From positions 62,001 to 126,000 of the forward strand of contig NZ_JAHHZN010000006.1 in the NCBI RefSeq assembly GCF_018760735.1: DNA of 64,000 nucleotides, written 5' to 3'. Under the pieces are notes generated by a model that was not told where the DNA came from, did not search any database, and saw only the letters and a list, made by a program, of their open reading frames with translations. The stretch is from Hymenobacter piscis. Its GTDB lineage: Bacteria; Bacteroidota; Bacteroidia; Cytophagales; Hymenobacteraceae. Made by a program: the position numbers and the translations under genes. Below are positions 33,408 through 42,600 of this stretch, piece after piece; within the stretch, counting starts at the first letter, position 1; every line of letters starts with the position of its first letter.

Positions 33408-35159
33408 ATGGATGTAGTATCGGGATTTCCTTCGTGGTTTTCGAACGATTCGGGGCGGCGGCCCGAGTTGCTGCGCCCGCTGTGGCAGCAGCTGGCGCAA
33501 CTACGCGACCTGCAGCGCCTCTACGAGCGTCACTGTCACCTGACGGGCCGCGAGTTCATCGGGCAGTTGCTGCGCGACCTGCGCATTACCCTCGACTACG
33601 ATGCGGCCGAGCTGCGGCGGGTGCCGGTACAGGGCGCGTTCGTGGCCGTGGCCAACCACCCGTGCGGCATACTGGATGGCCTGGCCTTGCTTTACGTGCT
33701 GGGCGAGGTCCGACCCGATTTTATTACCGTCGCCAACGACGTGCTGGCGCCCCTGCTGGCCAACCTGCCAGCTCAGCTGGCCCTGGTCAGTCCCGATAAG
33801 GACGGGGCGGCCCGCAACGTGCCCGGTGTGCGCCAGCTGTTGCGCTACCTGCACAACGATGTGCCGCTGGGCCTGTTTCCGGCGGGGGAAGTAGCGCACC
33901 GTAAGTCGCCCTTTCAGCCCATCAGCGACCCGGAGTGGAACCCGACGGCCGGGCGGCTGCTGGCAGTGGCCCGGGTGCCAGTGGTGCCGGTGTGGCTCAG
34001 TGGGCAGAACAGCGCCTCCTTTAGCTGGCTGGGCCTGGTGCACCCGCTGCTGCGCACCGCCCGCCTGCCCGCCGAGCTCCTCAACAAGCGCGGCCAGACG
34101 GTACGCCTGCGCATCGGGCATCCCGTGGCGGCCTCCGACCTGGCCCGCCTCCCGGCCCCCGACCGGCTACCCTACCTGCGCGCCCGGGTGTATGCCCTGG
34201 GTACGCCCGCCGAAGTGGCGGCCAGCTACCTGCGCCCGGCCCTGCCGCCGGCGGGCATCCTGCCCGAAACGGCCCCGGAGCTGCTGGAGGCCGATATAGC
34301 GGCGTTGCGGCCCCGGCGCTGCCTGGTGCGTACCCGGCAATGGGAGGTGTACGTGGCCAAAAAGGCGGAAATTCCGAACGTGCTGCGCGAAATAGGGCGG
34401 CTGCGGGAGCTTACTTTCCGGCGCGAGGGCGCAGGCACGGGCCAGGCCACCGACCTCGACCACTACGATACCTACTACCGCCACCTGTTTCTCTACGACC
34501 GCACGGCCCGGCGGCTGGTGGGCGCCTACCGGGTGGGGCGGGGGCGCAGTATTCTGCGCGAATTCGGCAAGCAGGGCTTCTACCTGCATTCGCTGTTCCG
34601 GATGAAGAAGGAGTTGCGGCCCCTGCTGCGGGAGTCACTGGAGCTGGGGCGGTCCTTTATCCGGGCCGAGTACCAAAAACAGCCCCTGCCCCTGGCTTTG
34701 CTCTGGAAAGGCATTGCCGAGTACATTGCCGCCCACCCCGAGTACCGCTACCTGATCGGGCCGGTGAGCATCAGCAACCGGTTTTCGGCCGTTTCCAAGG
34801 CCGTGATGGTGGCTTACCTGCGCCGGCATTTTTCCGATGCGGCCCTGGCCCCGCTGGTGCAGCCCCGCAGGCAATTCCGCTACCGCCCCCTCAGCGGCGA
34901 ATCGGCCGCCCCCGAAACCCTGCAGGCCACTCTGCACGATTTGCACGACCTGCAGAAGCTCATCATGGGCCTGGAGCCGGGCGGCAGCGGCGTGCCCGTG
35001 CTGCTGCGTCAGTACCTGAAGCAGAATGCCCGGATCATCGGCTTCAACCTCGACCCCAGTTTCAGCAACACTCTGGATGGGTTCATGGTGCTCGACGCCC
35101 GCGAGTTACCGGCCCGCACCCACACCCTGCTCAGCCGCTATACCTCCGCTGCCCGCTAA
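33408..35159 (+). CDS. OlsF-type bifunctional aminolipid acyltransferase
   Basis: 583 residues from ATG 33408. The N-terminal half is a PlsC-like O-acyltransferase: VANHPCGILDGLALLY is the HX5D-type catalytic motif, then SPDKDGAARNV, LGLFPAGEVAHRK and VVPVWLSGQNS. The C-terminal half is a GNAT/OlsB-like N-acyltransferase: EIGRLRELTFRREGAGTG, LFLYDRTARRLVGAYRVG, LELGRSFIRAEYQKQPLP and YLIGPVSISNRF. OlsF proteins described in Serratia and Flavobacterium combine both steps of ornithine-lipid synthesis in this order. The product is therefore probably an ornithine (or other amino-acid) lipid of the membrane. Confidence 0.8.
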   Translation: MDVVSGFPSWFSNDSGRRPELLRPLWQQLAQLRDLQRLYERHCHLTGREFIGQLLRDLRITLDYDAAELRRVPVQGAFVAVANHPCGILDGLALLYVLGEVRPDFITVANDVLAPLLANLPAQLALVSPDKDGAARNVPGVRQLLRYLHNDVPLGLFPAGEVAHRKSPFQPISDPEWNPTAGRLLAVARVPVVPVWLSGQNSASFSWLGLVHPLLRTARLPAELLNKRGQTVRLRIGHPVAASDLARLPAPDRLPYLRARVYALGTPAEVAASYLRPALPPAGILPETAPELLEADIAALRPRRCLVRTRQWEVYVAKKAEIPNVLREIGRLRELTFRREGAGTGQATDLDHYDTYYRHLFLYDRTARRLVGAYRVGRGRSILREFGKQGFYLHSLFRMKKELRPLLRESLELGRSFIRAEYQKQPLPLALLWKGIAEYIAAHPEYRYLIGPVSISNRFSAVSKAVMVAYLRRHFSDAALAPLVQPRRQFRYRPLSGESAAPETLQATLHDLHDLQKLIMGLEPGGSGVPVLLRQYLKQNARIIGFNLDPSFSNTLDGFMVLDARELPARTHTLLSRYTSAAR

Positions 35160-35258
35160 CGCCCGGGGCAGTGGCTGCCCGCTACAAAAACCACAAACGG
35201 GTACCCCAACGGCTGGTCGCGCCGGGGTGCCCGTTGTTCTGGCTGGTGCCGGAACCGA

Positions 35259-35822
35259 TTAGTTCTCCACCATTCCGATGTTGCCTTCGGCGGGCTGACT
35301 GTTCATGTAGGAGCGGAACGACATGGCCGCCTCGCTGGCCAGGGAATTGGCCTGGGCCGTCAGGCGCCGGTCGTTGCGGGTTTTTGCGTTGTTTTTATCC
35401 TCGCGCAGCTGGGTGCGGTAAGCATCGAAATCCATGGTCTGGGAAGGCTCCTGGGGGTCGGGCACGATCTGGAACGAGCCGACCTGGTAGGAGTAGCCGT
35501 TGTCGGTAGCCTGGAAGGAGAAGGTGAACAGCACCGTCAGGGGTTCATCCTTGCCCCGGTTGTCAACCTGCTTTACCGTGCCCGTGCCCGTCAGGCGAAT
35601 GGTGCCGGCTGCTTCTACGGCATTCAGGGCCGATTTGGGCTTGTAAGTAAATTTGTTCTGGGCCCAGTCGAGGGCCCGGGTGTAAAGCACCGTGCGCCCG
35701 GCCCCTTCCACCGGAACCCGCTCACTGTATTCTACTGGGGCCGGCTCCTCGCTCTGGCCCCACGCTTTGGGAGTTGCCAGCAGCATCCCTCCCAACAACA
35801 GACTCAGTACAACTTTTTTCAT
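35259..35822 (-). CDS. secreted DUF4468-like protein
   Basis: 187 residues from ATG 35822 with a signal peptide (MKKVVLSLLLGGMLLATPKAWG). The mature part (VEYSERVPVEGAGRTVLYTRALDWAQNKF ... GTIRLTGTGTVKQVDN ... FTFSFQATDNGYSYQVGSFQIV) has the repeated beta pattern of DUF4468/TBP-like periplasmic domains, where a stress is averaged over 'A' and 'R' rich loops. The C-terminal ~50 residues are helical. Function unknown. Similar in type to the protein at 53510. Confidence 0.7.
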   Translation of the reverse strand: MKKVVLSLLLGGMLLATPKAWGQSEEPAPVEYSERVPVEGAGRTVLYTRALDWAQNKFTYKPKSALNAVEAAGTIRLTGTGTVKQVDNRGKDEPLTVLFTFSFQATDNGYSYQVGSFQIVPDPQEPSQTMDFDAYRTQLREDKNNAKTRNDRRLTAQANSLASEAAMSFRSYMNSQPAEGNIGMVEN

Positions 35823-36231
35823 GTTACGAACAGGGAAAGGAAATCCGATGGAAAAGGTGGGGAGCGGTAAAGGTAGCCGATTGGATAAAATGCCGGCCAT
35901 TATGAATATGTTAAGATAGTCGAAAGTCGGACCGGAACCAAATGCCCCCTGGCTGAAGCAAAAATTCAGGCCCCGGAATCATGGCTTTTTCCGGTCTTTC
36001 CTCTGGTCTTTTCTTCTATTATAGTATGAGTTAGTTTGTTGAATTGTATTATGTCTATAAAAAGCCTTGTTATGGCAGCGTAAACAAAGTGCTCTGTGCA
36101 GAGTGAAAAGCAAAAGTGATGGATGCAGGATAGGAACCCGCTGAGGTATTTAACGCTCATAATTCATCTGACTGACAGCGTGATAAGCGTGCCGGCGGCG
36201 GCGGCGGCGGAGCAGGAGTAAAGAAAGGCGG
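35823..36231. other. gene-free interval
   Basis: No supported gene. The left part is the upstream region of the minus-strand gene at 35259. 35960-36160 is AT-richer than the surroundings; a 64-codon minus frame there is Cys/His/Thr-rich without family features. Confidence 0.5.
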
Positions 36232-36261
36232 GGTAACATTTTGGTAACATAACGGTAACAT
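36232..36261 (+). promoter_or_regulatory. three GGTAACAT direct repeats, 11-bp spaced (operator)
   Basis: GGTAACAT occurs at 36232, 36243 and 36254, exactly one helical turn apart, ending 8 bp before the TTG element of the promoter at 36270. The arrangement suggests cooperative binding of a regulator on one DNA face. Confidence 0.6.
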
Positions 36262-36269
36262 GACAATTC

Positions 36270-36299
36270 TTGTCCGATAATAGGCAATTGGTACTTTTG
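36270..36299 (+). promoter_or_regulatory. Bacteroidota-type promoter (TTG-N19-TACTTTTG)
   Basis: TTG at 36270-36272, a 19-bp spacer, TACTTTTG at 36292-36299. A perfect consensus match. It drives the candidate RNA starting near 36306. Confidence 0.65.
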
Positions 36300-36305
36300 C
36301 ATCGT

Positions 36306-36455
36306 GCTTCAGCTGAATAAATACTCCCTGATGAAGCGCGGGACTGAGCGTAGCGCCGTCCTGCGAGATGACCGGAAGGTCGTTTCTCCCGTTGGCTCTT
36401 TCCTCTTTCCGGCTTCTTCGTTTTGCACCGCTTCGGTTTTTGAAGCGGTTTTTTT
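36306..36455 (+). ncRNA. candidate small RNA, ~150 nt
   Basis: Bounded by the promoter at 36270-36299 and a hairpin terminator (ACCGCTTC 36427-36434 with GAAGCGGT 36442-36449, then T6). The inner sequence has local complementarity (GACGGCGC/GCGTAGCGCCGTC; GACCGGAAGGTC). No ORF inside has family features. It could also be an unrecognised leader of downstream sequence. Confidence 0.4.
36427..36455 (+). terminator. Rho-independent terminator of candidate RNA
   Basis: 8-bp stem ACCGCTTC/GAAGCGGT with a T-rich loop and a run of T. Confidence 0.75.
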
Positions 36456-36687
36456 ATGCCCGAACCGCCCCTCGACCCGCAACCGCGCTACCCTCAGTCA
36501 GAGGGTAGTTGCTCCGGCCGTTTTCCCCACCCTGCCGCGCTTGCGGCCCGGCCAACTGGCGGCGGCGTCCGGGGGCGGGGTGCGCCGGGGGCAGATGGCG
36601 CAGCTCATGTCCGGCCAGCCTGCTATCCGGACGAGTGTATACCTTTCCCTTGACCGCAGCCACATGATCTAGCCTTCCTTTCCAGTA

Positions 36688-36719
36688 AACGCCCGGTTCC
36701 TGACCGGGCGTTTTACTTT
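36688..36719 (+). terminator. Rho-independent terminator
   Basis: ACGCCCGGT pairs with ACCGGGCGT, followed by TTTAC TTTT. It ends a ~220-bp interval (36456-36687) whose frames I cannot assign to any family, and precedes ~280 bp of non-coding sequence before 37003. Confidence 0.75.
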
Positions 36720-37002
36720 TAAACCAGGAGTTGCCAGAGTCAGCCGGCACTTACCTGCCAATTGAAAAACGATAACCCGATGCCGACCCAACGGCGGCAC
36801 GGGGCGGGGTGGCGCAAAGCTGCGGGGTGATAGAAATCAGGGGGGATTCTGACGCAAGTCGGTCCGCACATTGGCCACCCCGTTTATCGGGTCCGCCCCG
36901 GCTGAGAGCCAGCCGGAAACACAAGTACAGCACCGAAACTGCCGGAAGCCAAAGCCACTGCAAAGAGGCTTTGGCTGGCGGAAATCTTTACGTTGACATC
37001 CT

Positions 37003-37854
37003 ATGCAACTCGGAACACTCACTTTGCAGAACCCGGTCTGTCTGGCCGCCGCGCCCTGGCAGCTGGAGGGCGCCGGCTACGAGCGGCTGGGGGCCATTTT
37101 TACCCGTACCGTAACCATGGAGCCCAAGCCCGGGCGCTACGAGGAGGGTATCTGGCAGGTGGATGAGCAGACCCTGCTCAACGCCACCCACATGCGCACC
37201 GAAAGCGCCGAGATTATGGTGCAGGAATACCTGCCCGGTCTGGGCCGCTTCGGCGTGCCAGTGTTCGTGAGCATCACGGCGCCCGGCATTCCGGGCTTCC
37301 GTAAAATTGCGCGCTTCCTGGCCCGCGAAGCCGGCCACCTGCTGGCGGGCGTAGAAGTATACATTGCCCAGCCCGATACGGAGAAAGGTGAGGAGCTGAC
37401 CGCCCGTTTCGTGCGCGAGGCCACCCAGGCCGTGCGCAACGAGCTGCCGCCCCAGGCCGCCGTGGTAGTGAAGCTGCCGCCCTGGCCCGAGCACATTCGC
37501 AGTCTGGCCCTGGCTGCCCAGCAGGGCGGGGCCACTGCCGTGGCGGCCACCAACCTGCTCAAGGCCCTGCACCTGCCCGACGACGCCACCGCCCCCCCCG
37601 TGGCCGGTGGCCTCTCCGGCGAGGCCCTGCGCCCCGTGGCCCTGCGCTGCGTGTGGGAGCTGGCCCACGATGCCCGGCTGACGCTGCCCATTTTTGGAAC
37701 AGGTGGCGTGTTTACGGCCAGCCACGTGACCGACTACCTGCGCTGCGGGGCTTCGGCCGTGCAGATTGCCAGCGGCGAGTGGCTGGAGCCCGGCCTCTCG
37801 GCCCGCCTGGCCGCCGAATGCCAGTTTAATGTGCGGAATATGGAAAATGTGTAG
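37003..37854 (+). CDS. dihydroorotate dehydrogenase-like FMN protein
   Basis: 283-residue TIM-barrel related to PyrD. LTLQNPVCLAAAPWQLEGAG, then LGAIFTRTVTMEPKPGR near residue 30 (FMN-binding 'TKTxTxxPxxGN' position), VVVKLPPWPEHIR, GGLSGEALRPVALRCVWEL, LPIFGTGGV and CGASAVQIASG match the DHODH/FMN barrel order. It is shorter and more diverged than typical PyrD (about 310-340), and the catalytic Cys/Ser loop is not clear. Adjacent pyrF and pyrE support a pyrimidine role, but a related FMN oxidoreductase is possible. The last residues (FNVRNMENV) come from the AATGTG repeat. Confidence 0.7.
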   Translation: MQLGTLTLQNPVCLAAAPWQLEGAGYERLGAIFTRTVTMEPKPGRYEEGIWQVDEQTLLNATHMRTESAEIMVQEYLPGLGRFGVPVFVSITAPGIPGFRKIARFLAREAGHLLAGVEVYIAQPDTEKGEELTARFVREATQAVRNELPPQAAVVVKLPPWPEHIRSLALAAQQGGATAVAATNLLKALHLPDDATAPPVAGGLSGEALRPVALRCVWELAHDARLTLPIFGTGGVFTASHVTDYLRCGASAVQIASGEWLEPGLSARLAAECQFNVRNMENV

Positions 37855-37953
37855 AATGTGTCAGGGTCTGGAAAGTTAAGTCTGCCCTGCCTTTGAGTTC
37901 TTCGCACTATACCAATCCACATCTTCTCCACATTCCGCACATTTCCCACATTA
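37829..37953. repeat. AATGTG-type inverted repeat at the pyrD-like 3' end
   Basis: Left arm AATGTGCGGAATATGGAAAA plus TGTGTAGAATGTG (from 37829). Right arm CACATCTTCTCCACATTCCG plus CACATTTCCCACATT, ending at 37953. The arms are imperfect complements. The left arm encodes the final residues and stop of the PyrD-like protein. Confidence 0.75.
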
Positions 37954-37965
37954 CTTTTCCCACCC

Positions 37966-38727
37966 ATGCAAAAGCTCATTCAACGCGTTCAAACGGCTAA
38001 TTCCCTGCTCTGCGTCGGCCTCGATCCGGTGGGCGACGATGCGCAGGTAGCGCGCCGGCTGGCCGAGGTCATCGACCAGACCCACCGCTATGCGGCCGCC
38101 TTCAAGCCCAACCTGGCCTTTTTCCTGAGCCGTGAAAACGGCGTGCAGCTGCTGCGCGATACGGTGGCCCGCATTCCGCAGGATGTTCCGGTGATTCTCG
38201 ACGGCAAGTTCGGCGACATTGCCAACACCGCCGACCACTACGCCCGCTTCGCCTACGACGTGGTGGGGGCCGATGCCGTGACGGTGAACCCCTACATGGG
38301 CGACGACGCCGTGCGGCCCTTCGTGCGGGAGGATAAAATGGTGTTCGTGCTGGCCAAAACCAGCAACAAGTCGCAGTATTCGATGCAGAACATGGCCCTG
38401 ACGCGGGGTGGCTCCCTGGCCCACGGCGTGGCTCAGGTGGCCTGCAAGCTCAACGCCGAAATCGGGGGCGTGGGGCTGGTAGTGGGCGCCACTCACCCCG
38501 AAGCCCTGGCTCAGGTGCGCGAAATCTGCCCCGAGCAGTGGTTCCTGGTGCCCGGCGTAGGCGCCCAGGGCGGCGACCTGGCCGCGACCCTGCGCGCTGG
38601 CCTCCGCCCCGATGGCACCGGCCTGCTCATCAACACCTCCCGCGCCCTCTGGCAGGCCACGGATGCCGCCGCGGCTGCCCGAGAGCTGGTGGAGCAAATG
38701 AATCAGCTGCGGCCGGTGACGGCGTAA
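37966..38727 (+). CDS. pyrF: orotidine 5'-phosphate decarboxylase (type 2)
   Basis: Converts OMP to UMP, the last step of de novo pyrimidine synthesis. 253 residues. The catalytic Lys/Asp segment is PVILDGKFGDIANTADHYA; the N-terminus has LLCVGLDPVGDD and FKPNLAFF. TVNPYMGDDAVRPF and FLVPGVGAQGGDLAATLRAG (phosphate gripper) complete the site, and GTGLLINTSRALW is the type 2 closing motif. It lies 112 bp after the PyrD-like gene and is followed by a hairpin repeat and then pyrE. Confidence 0.95.
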   Translation: MQKLIQRVQTANSLLCVGLDPVGDDAQVARRLAEVIDQTHRYAAAFKPNLAFFLSRENGVQLLRDTVARIPQDVPVILDGKFGDIANTADHYARFAYDVVGADAVTVNPYMGDDAVRPFVREDKMVFVLAKTSNKSQYSMQNMALTRGGSLAHGVAQVACKLNAEIGGVGLVVGATHPEALAQVREICPEQWFLVPGVGAQGGDLAATLRAGLRPDGTGLLINTSRALWQATDAAAAARELVEQMNQLRPVTA

Positions 38728-38736
38728 CGACTTCGG

Positions 38737-38843
38737 CGTCCCAGGGCTGAAGCCCTGGGCTACGTAGCGGTTTTAGCCTGTGATAAGCGGTTCTTACCTT
38801 TTTGTCTTTCCGCTGACTAGCCCAGGGCTTCAGTCCTGGGACG
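38737..38843. repeat. inverted repeat, CCCAGGGCT(GAAG)CCCTGGG type
   Basis: Left arm 38737-38762 and right arm 38818-38843 are complementary (one mismatch), 55 bp apart. Each arm is itself palindromic (CCCAGGGCTGAAGCCCTGGG). It sits between pyrF and pyrE. This family differs from the GTCAT-CTGAGCG repeats. Confidence 0.85.
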
Positions 38844-38868
38844 TCCGCACGATACATACCTTCCTCCC

Positions 38869-39483
38869 TTGACTTCCCCCCACACCACCTTCACCCCCGA
38901 AACCCTGGAGCAGCAGCTGTTGCAGGAAGATGCGCTGCTGCGCGGGCACTTCCGGCTGTCGTCGGGCCTGCATTCCGATACCTACGTGCAGTGCGCCCGG
39001 TTCCTGCGCCGCCCCGATTTGGCCGCCCCGGCCGCGGCCGAGCTGGCCCGCCGGATTCAGGAGGCCGGCTTGCAGCCCGATGTGGTAGTGGGCCCGGCCA
39101 TGGGCGGCGTGGTGATTGGCTACGAGCTGGCCCGGCAGTTGGGCGTGCCCGGCATTTTCATGGAGCGCGACGACACCGGCCAGATGACGCTGCGCCGCGG
39201 CTTTACCATTGAGCCAGGCCAGAAAATTATCATTGCCGAGGACGTGGTGACTACCGGCAAGAGCACCAACGAGGTAGCGCGGGTACTGACGAGCCTGGGC
39301 GCAAAAGTTTTGGCCGTGGCCAGTTTAATTGACCGCACCAGTGGGAAAGCTGACCTTTCTTTTCCGAACTTTGCCCTGCTGCCGGTAACGGCGGCCACCT
39401 ACGCACCCGATGATTGTCCGCTTTGCCGGGCAGGTATTCCGGTGGTGAAACCCGGCAGTCGGCCGGAAAAAGCGTTTTCTTAA
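38869..39483 (+). CDS. pyrE: orotate phosphoribosyltransferase
   Basis: Transfers PRPP ribose phosphate to orotate, giving OMP. 204 residues. RLSSGLHSDTYVQCARF is the orotate/substrate loop; VVVGPAMGGVVIGYELARQLG and FMERDDTGQMTLRRGF form the flexible loop with basic residues; KIIIAEDVVTTGKSTNEV is the PRPP-binding signature. No ATG precedes the conserved domain, so TTG at 38869 is the likely start. The C-terminal CPLCRAG pair is typical of this subgroup. Confidence 0.92.
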   Translation: MTSPHTTFTPETLEQQLLQEDALLRGHFRLSSGLHSDTYVQCARFLRRPDLAAPAAAELARRIQEAGLQPDVVVGPAMGGVVIGYELARQLGVPGIFMERDDTGQMTLRRGFTIEPGQKIIIAEDVVTTGKSTNEVARVLTSLGAKVLAVASLIDRTSGKADLSFPNFALLPVTAATYAPDDCPLCRAGIPVVKPGSRPEKAFS

Positions 39484-39609
39484 ACCTACCGACGGCGGCA
39501 AACGGCTCCGCGGCAAGGCATTTTCGGCGTACCCCGGGCGGGTATGCTTCCTCACGATGGCAACCCCGCCAGGCGTGGGAAACCCGAAAAATAGATAACC
39601 ATTCATCTT

Positions 39610-42600
39610 TTGGAATCTCCCCAAAGAACCATCCAGCTGCTGCTTAAGCCCGGCCAACACGACGGCGAGGGCCAGCGCGTAGCCGAAGCGGCCCACCGCC
39701 ACCTCGGCCTGCACACCGGCCGCGTGCAAAGCACTGCCCTCTACACGGTGCGCTACCCCCTCACCGACCAGCAGCTGCGCGACTTCGCCACCCACTGCCT
39801 CCAGGACCCGGTGCTGCACGAGGTAGCCTTCGACGAGTTCCGCCACGGCGCCCACTACCAGAGCTACATCCTCGTTGCCAAGCTGCCCGGCGTGACCGAC
39901 GACGAAGGTATTTCAGCCCAGAACGCCCTCGGCGACTTCCTCAACGAGCCGCTCGACACCCATACCCAGCACATCTTCTCGAAACGGCTTTACTTCCTCG
40001 AAGAAGCCCTGCCCGAAAGTAGTCTGCGCCAGCTCGCGCAGGAGCTGCTGGGCAACAAGCTCATCAACCGCTTCGAAGTCGGCCCCATTGCCCAGATCCG
40101 CGACTACACGCCGCGGCCGGGCGGTGGGGCCGAATCTGTTACGGAAACAGTGGGGCTGGTAGGCCTCTCGGATGAGGAGCTGCTGAAGCTGTCGAAAGAC
40201 AACCTCTACGCCCTGAACCTGGAGGAAATGCGCGCCGTGCGCGACCATTACGCCAGCATCCGGGAAGAGCGCCAGGCCGCCGGCCTGCCCCAGGACCCCA
40301 CCGACTGCGAGCTGGAAATCATTGCCCAGACGTGGTCGGAGCACTGCAAGCACAAGGAGTTTTCGGCCCTGATTAAGTACCGGGACGCCGATACGGGCGA
40401 GGAGTTCGAGGTGGATTCCTTGTTCAAAACCTATATCAAGAACGCCACTGCCGAGGTGGACCGTCAGCTGCGCGCCAACGGCAACGACTGGCTGATTAAG
40501 GTGTTCTCAGACAACGCCGGGGCCGTGCGCATCAACCCCGAGTCGTTGTTTGTGTGGAAGGTGGAAACCCACAACTCGCCCTCGGCCATCGACCCCTACG
40601 GCGGGGCCATTACCGGCATTCTGGGCAACAACCGCGACCCGCTGGCCACCGGCATCGGGGGCGCGCGGCTCCTGTTCAACACCAACGTGCTATGCTTCGG
40701 CAACCCTGAGTTCAACGGCACCCTGCTGAGCAATCAGCTGCACCCGCGCCGCATTTTTGAGGGCGTGCGCAAGGGGATTGAAGACGGCGGCAACAAGTCG
40801 GGCGTGCCCACCGTGAACGGCAGCATCGTGTTCGACGACCGGTACGCCGGCAAGCCGCTGGTGTACTGCGGCACCGGGGCCGTGATGCCCATGCAGCTGG
40901 CCGGGCTCGACTCCTGGGAGAAGAAGATTGACCCGCAGGACCGCATCATCATGGCCGGCGGCCGGGTGGGCAAAGACGGCATCCACGGCGCTACCTTCAG
41001 CAGCATTGAGCTGGACGAAACCTCACCCGCCACGGCCGTGCAGATTGGCTCGCCCATCACCCAGAAGCTGGCCATGGATTTCCTGCTGCTGGCCACGCGC
41101 CGCGGCCTCATCAAGTGCAGCACCGACAACGGTGCGGGCGGCCTCTCGTCGAGCATCGGCGAGCTGGCAACCATCAGCGGCGGGGCCGTGGTGGAGCTGG
41201 AGCGCGTGCCGCTGAAATACCCCGGCCTGCGGCCCTGGGAAATCTTCGTGTCGGAGTCGCAGGAGCGGTTTTCGCTGGCCGTAGAGCCCGCCAAGCTGGA
41301 CGAGCTGCTGGCCCTGGGCCGGGAAATGGAAGTGGAGCTGACCGACATCGGCTACTTCACTGCCGACGGCTACCTCGACGTGCGCTTTGCCGGTGAGCCG
41401 GTGGCCCACCTGGATATGCACTTCCTGCACGACGGCGTGCCGCGCAAAGTGCTGGAAGCCGAGTGGAGCAAGCCCACGGCGCAGGAACCCGCGCTGGCCG
41501 CTGCCACCGACTACACCGACGCCCTCACCCGCCTGCTGGGCAGCCTCAACATCTGCTCCCGCGAGTCGGTGATCCGGCAGTACGACCACGAGGTGAAGGG
41601 CCGTACCATCATCAAGCCCCTGATGGGCGCTACTGGCCAGGCCCCGCAGGATGCGGCCGTGGTGCGCTTCAACTTCGAGAGCTGGGAAGGCGTGGCCGTG
41701 AGCAACGGCATCCTGCCCCGCCTCGGTGATTTGGACGCCTACCACATGTCGGCCGGCGCGTTTGATGAGGCCGTGCGCCAGATTGTGGCCGTGGGCGGCA
41801 AGCTGCCCAACCTGAGCTACGGCGACGGCAACTTCTGGTCCGTCAACGATAACTTCTGCGTGCCCGACTCGGTGTACGACCCCGTGGGCAACCCCGATGG
41901 CAAGCACAAGCTGGCCAAGCTGGTGCGCATGTGCCAGGCCCTGCGCGACGCTACGGCCGCCTACTGCATCCCGCTCACCTCGGGCAAGGACTCGATGAAA
42001 AACGACTTCAAGGCTGACGGCGTGAAGATTTCGGTGCCGCCCACGGTGCTGTACTCCATGACCGCCAAGCTGGACGACGTGCGCCGCACCATCACCTCCG
42101 ACTTCAAGCAAGCCGACGACGTGGTGTACCTGCTGGGCGAAACCTACGACGAGCTGGGCGGCTCGGAGTTCTACCAGTTCTTCGGCGAGCTGGGCGCGAA
42201 CGTGCCCCAGGTGCGTTTCGAGCAGGCCAAAGCGCTCTATGTCCTGATGGGCGAAGCCAACGACCAAAACCTGATTCAGAGCTGCCACGACCTGTCGGAT
42301 GGCGGGCTGGCGGTGGCACTGGCCGAGGCGACCTTCGGCTACGGTTTTGGGGCTGAGGTGGAATTGCCAGAAGGGCTGCCGGTGCACGTGCAGCTGTTTT
42401 CGGAGTCGCACTCCCGGTTTGTGGCCACGGTGGCCCCCGAGGATGTGGTAGCCTTCGAGCAGCACTTCGGCGGGCGCGCCACGCGCCTGGGCCGCGTTAC
42501 GCCAAACGGGCAGCTGACGGTGCGGCAGGCAGGTAAAACCGTTATTTCGGCCAGCACGGCGGCGTTGCGCCACGAGTGGACCAACGGTCCGGTAAACCGC

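Noticed and set aside
35966..36160. 64-codon minus-strand frame in the gap
   Set aside because: No family features, and the region is AT-rich intergenic sequence.
36232..36261. CRISPR-like direct repeats
   Set aside because: Only three 8-bp units with 3-bp gaps; far too short for repeats and spacers and no cas genes.
36304..36672. 122-codon plus-strand frame after the 36270 promoter
   Set aside because: Crosses a strong terminator at 36427-36455 and has no recognisable domain or signal.
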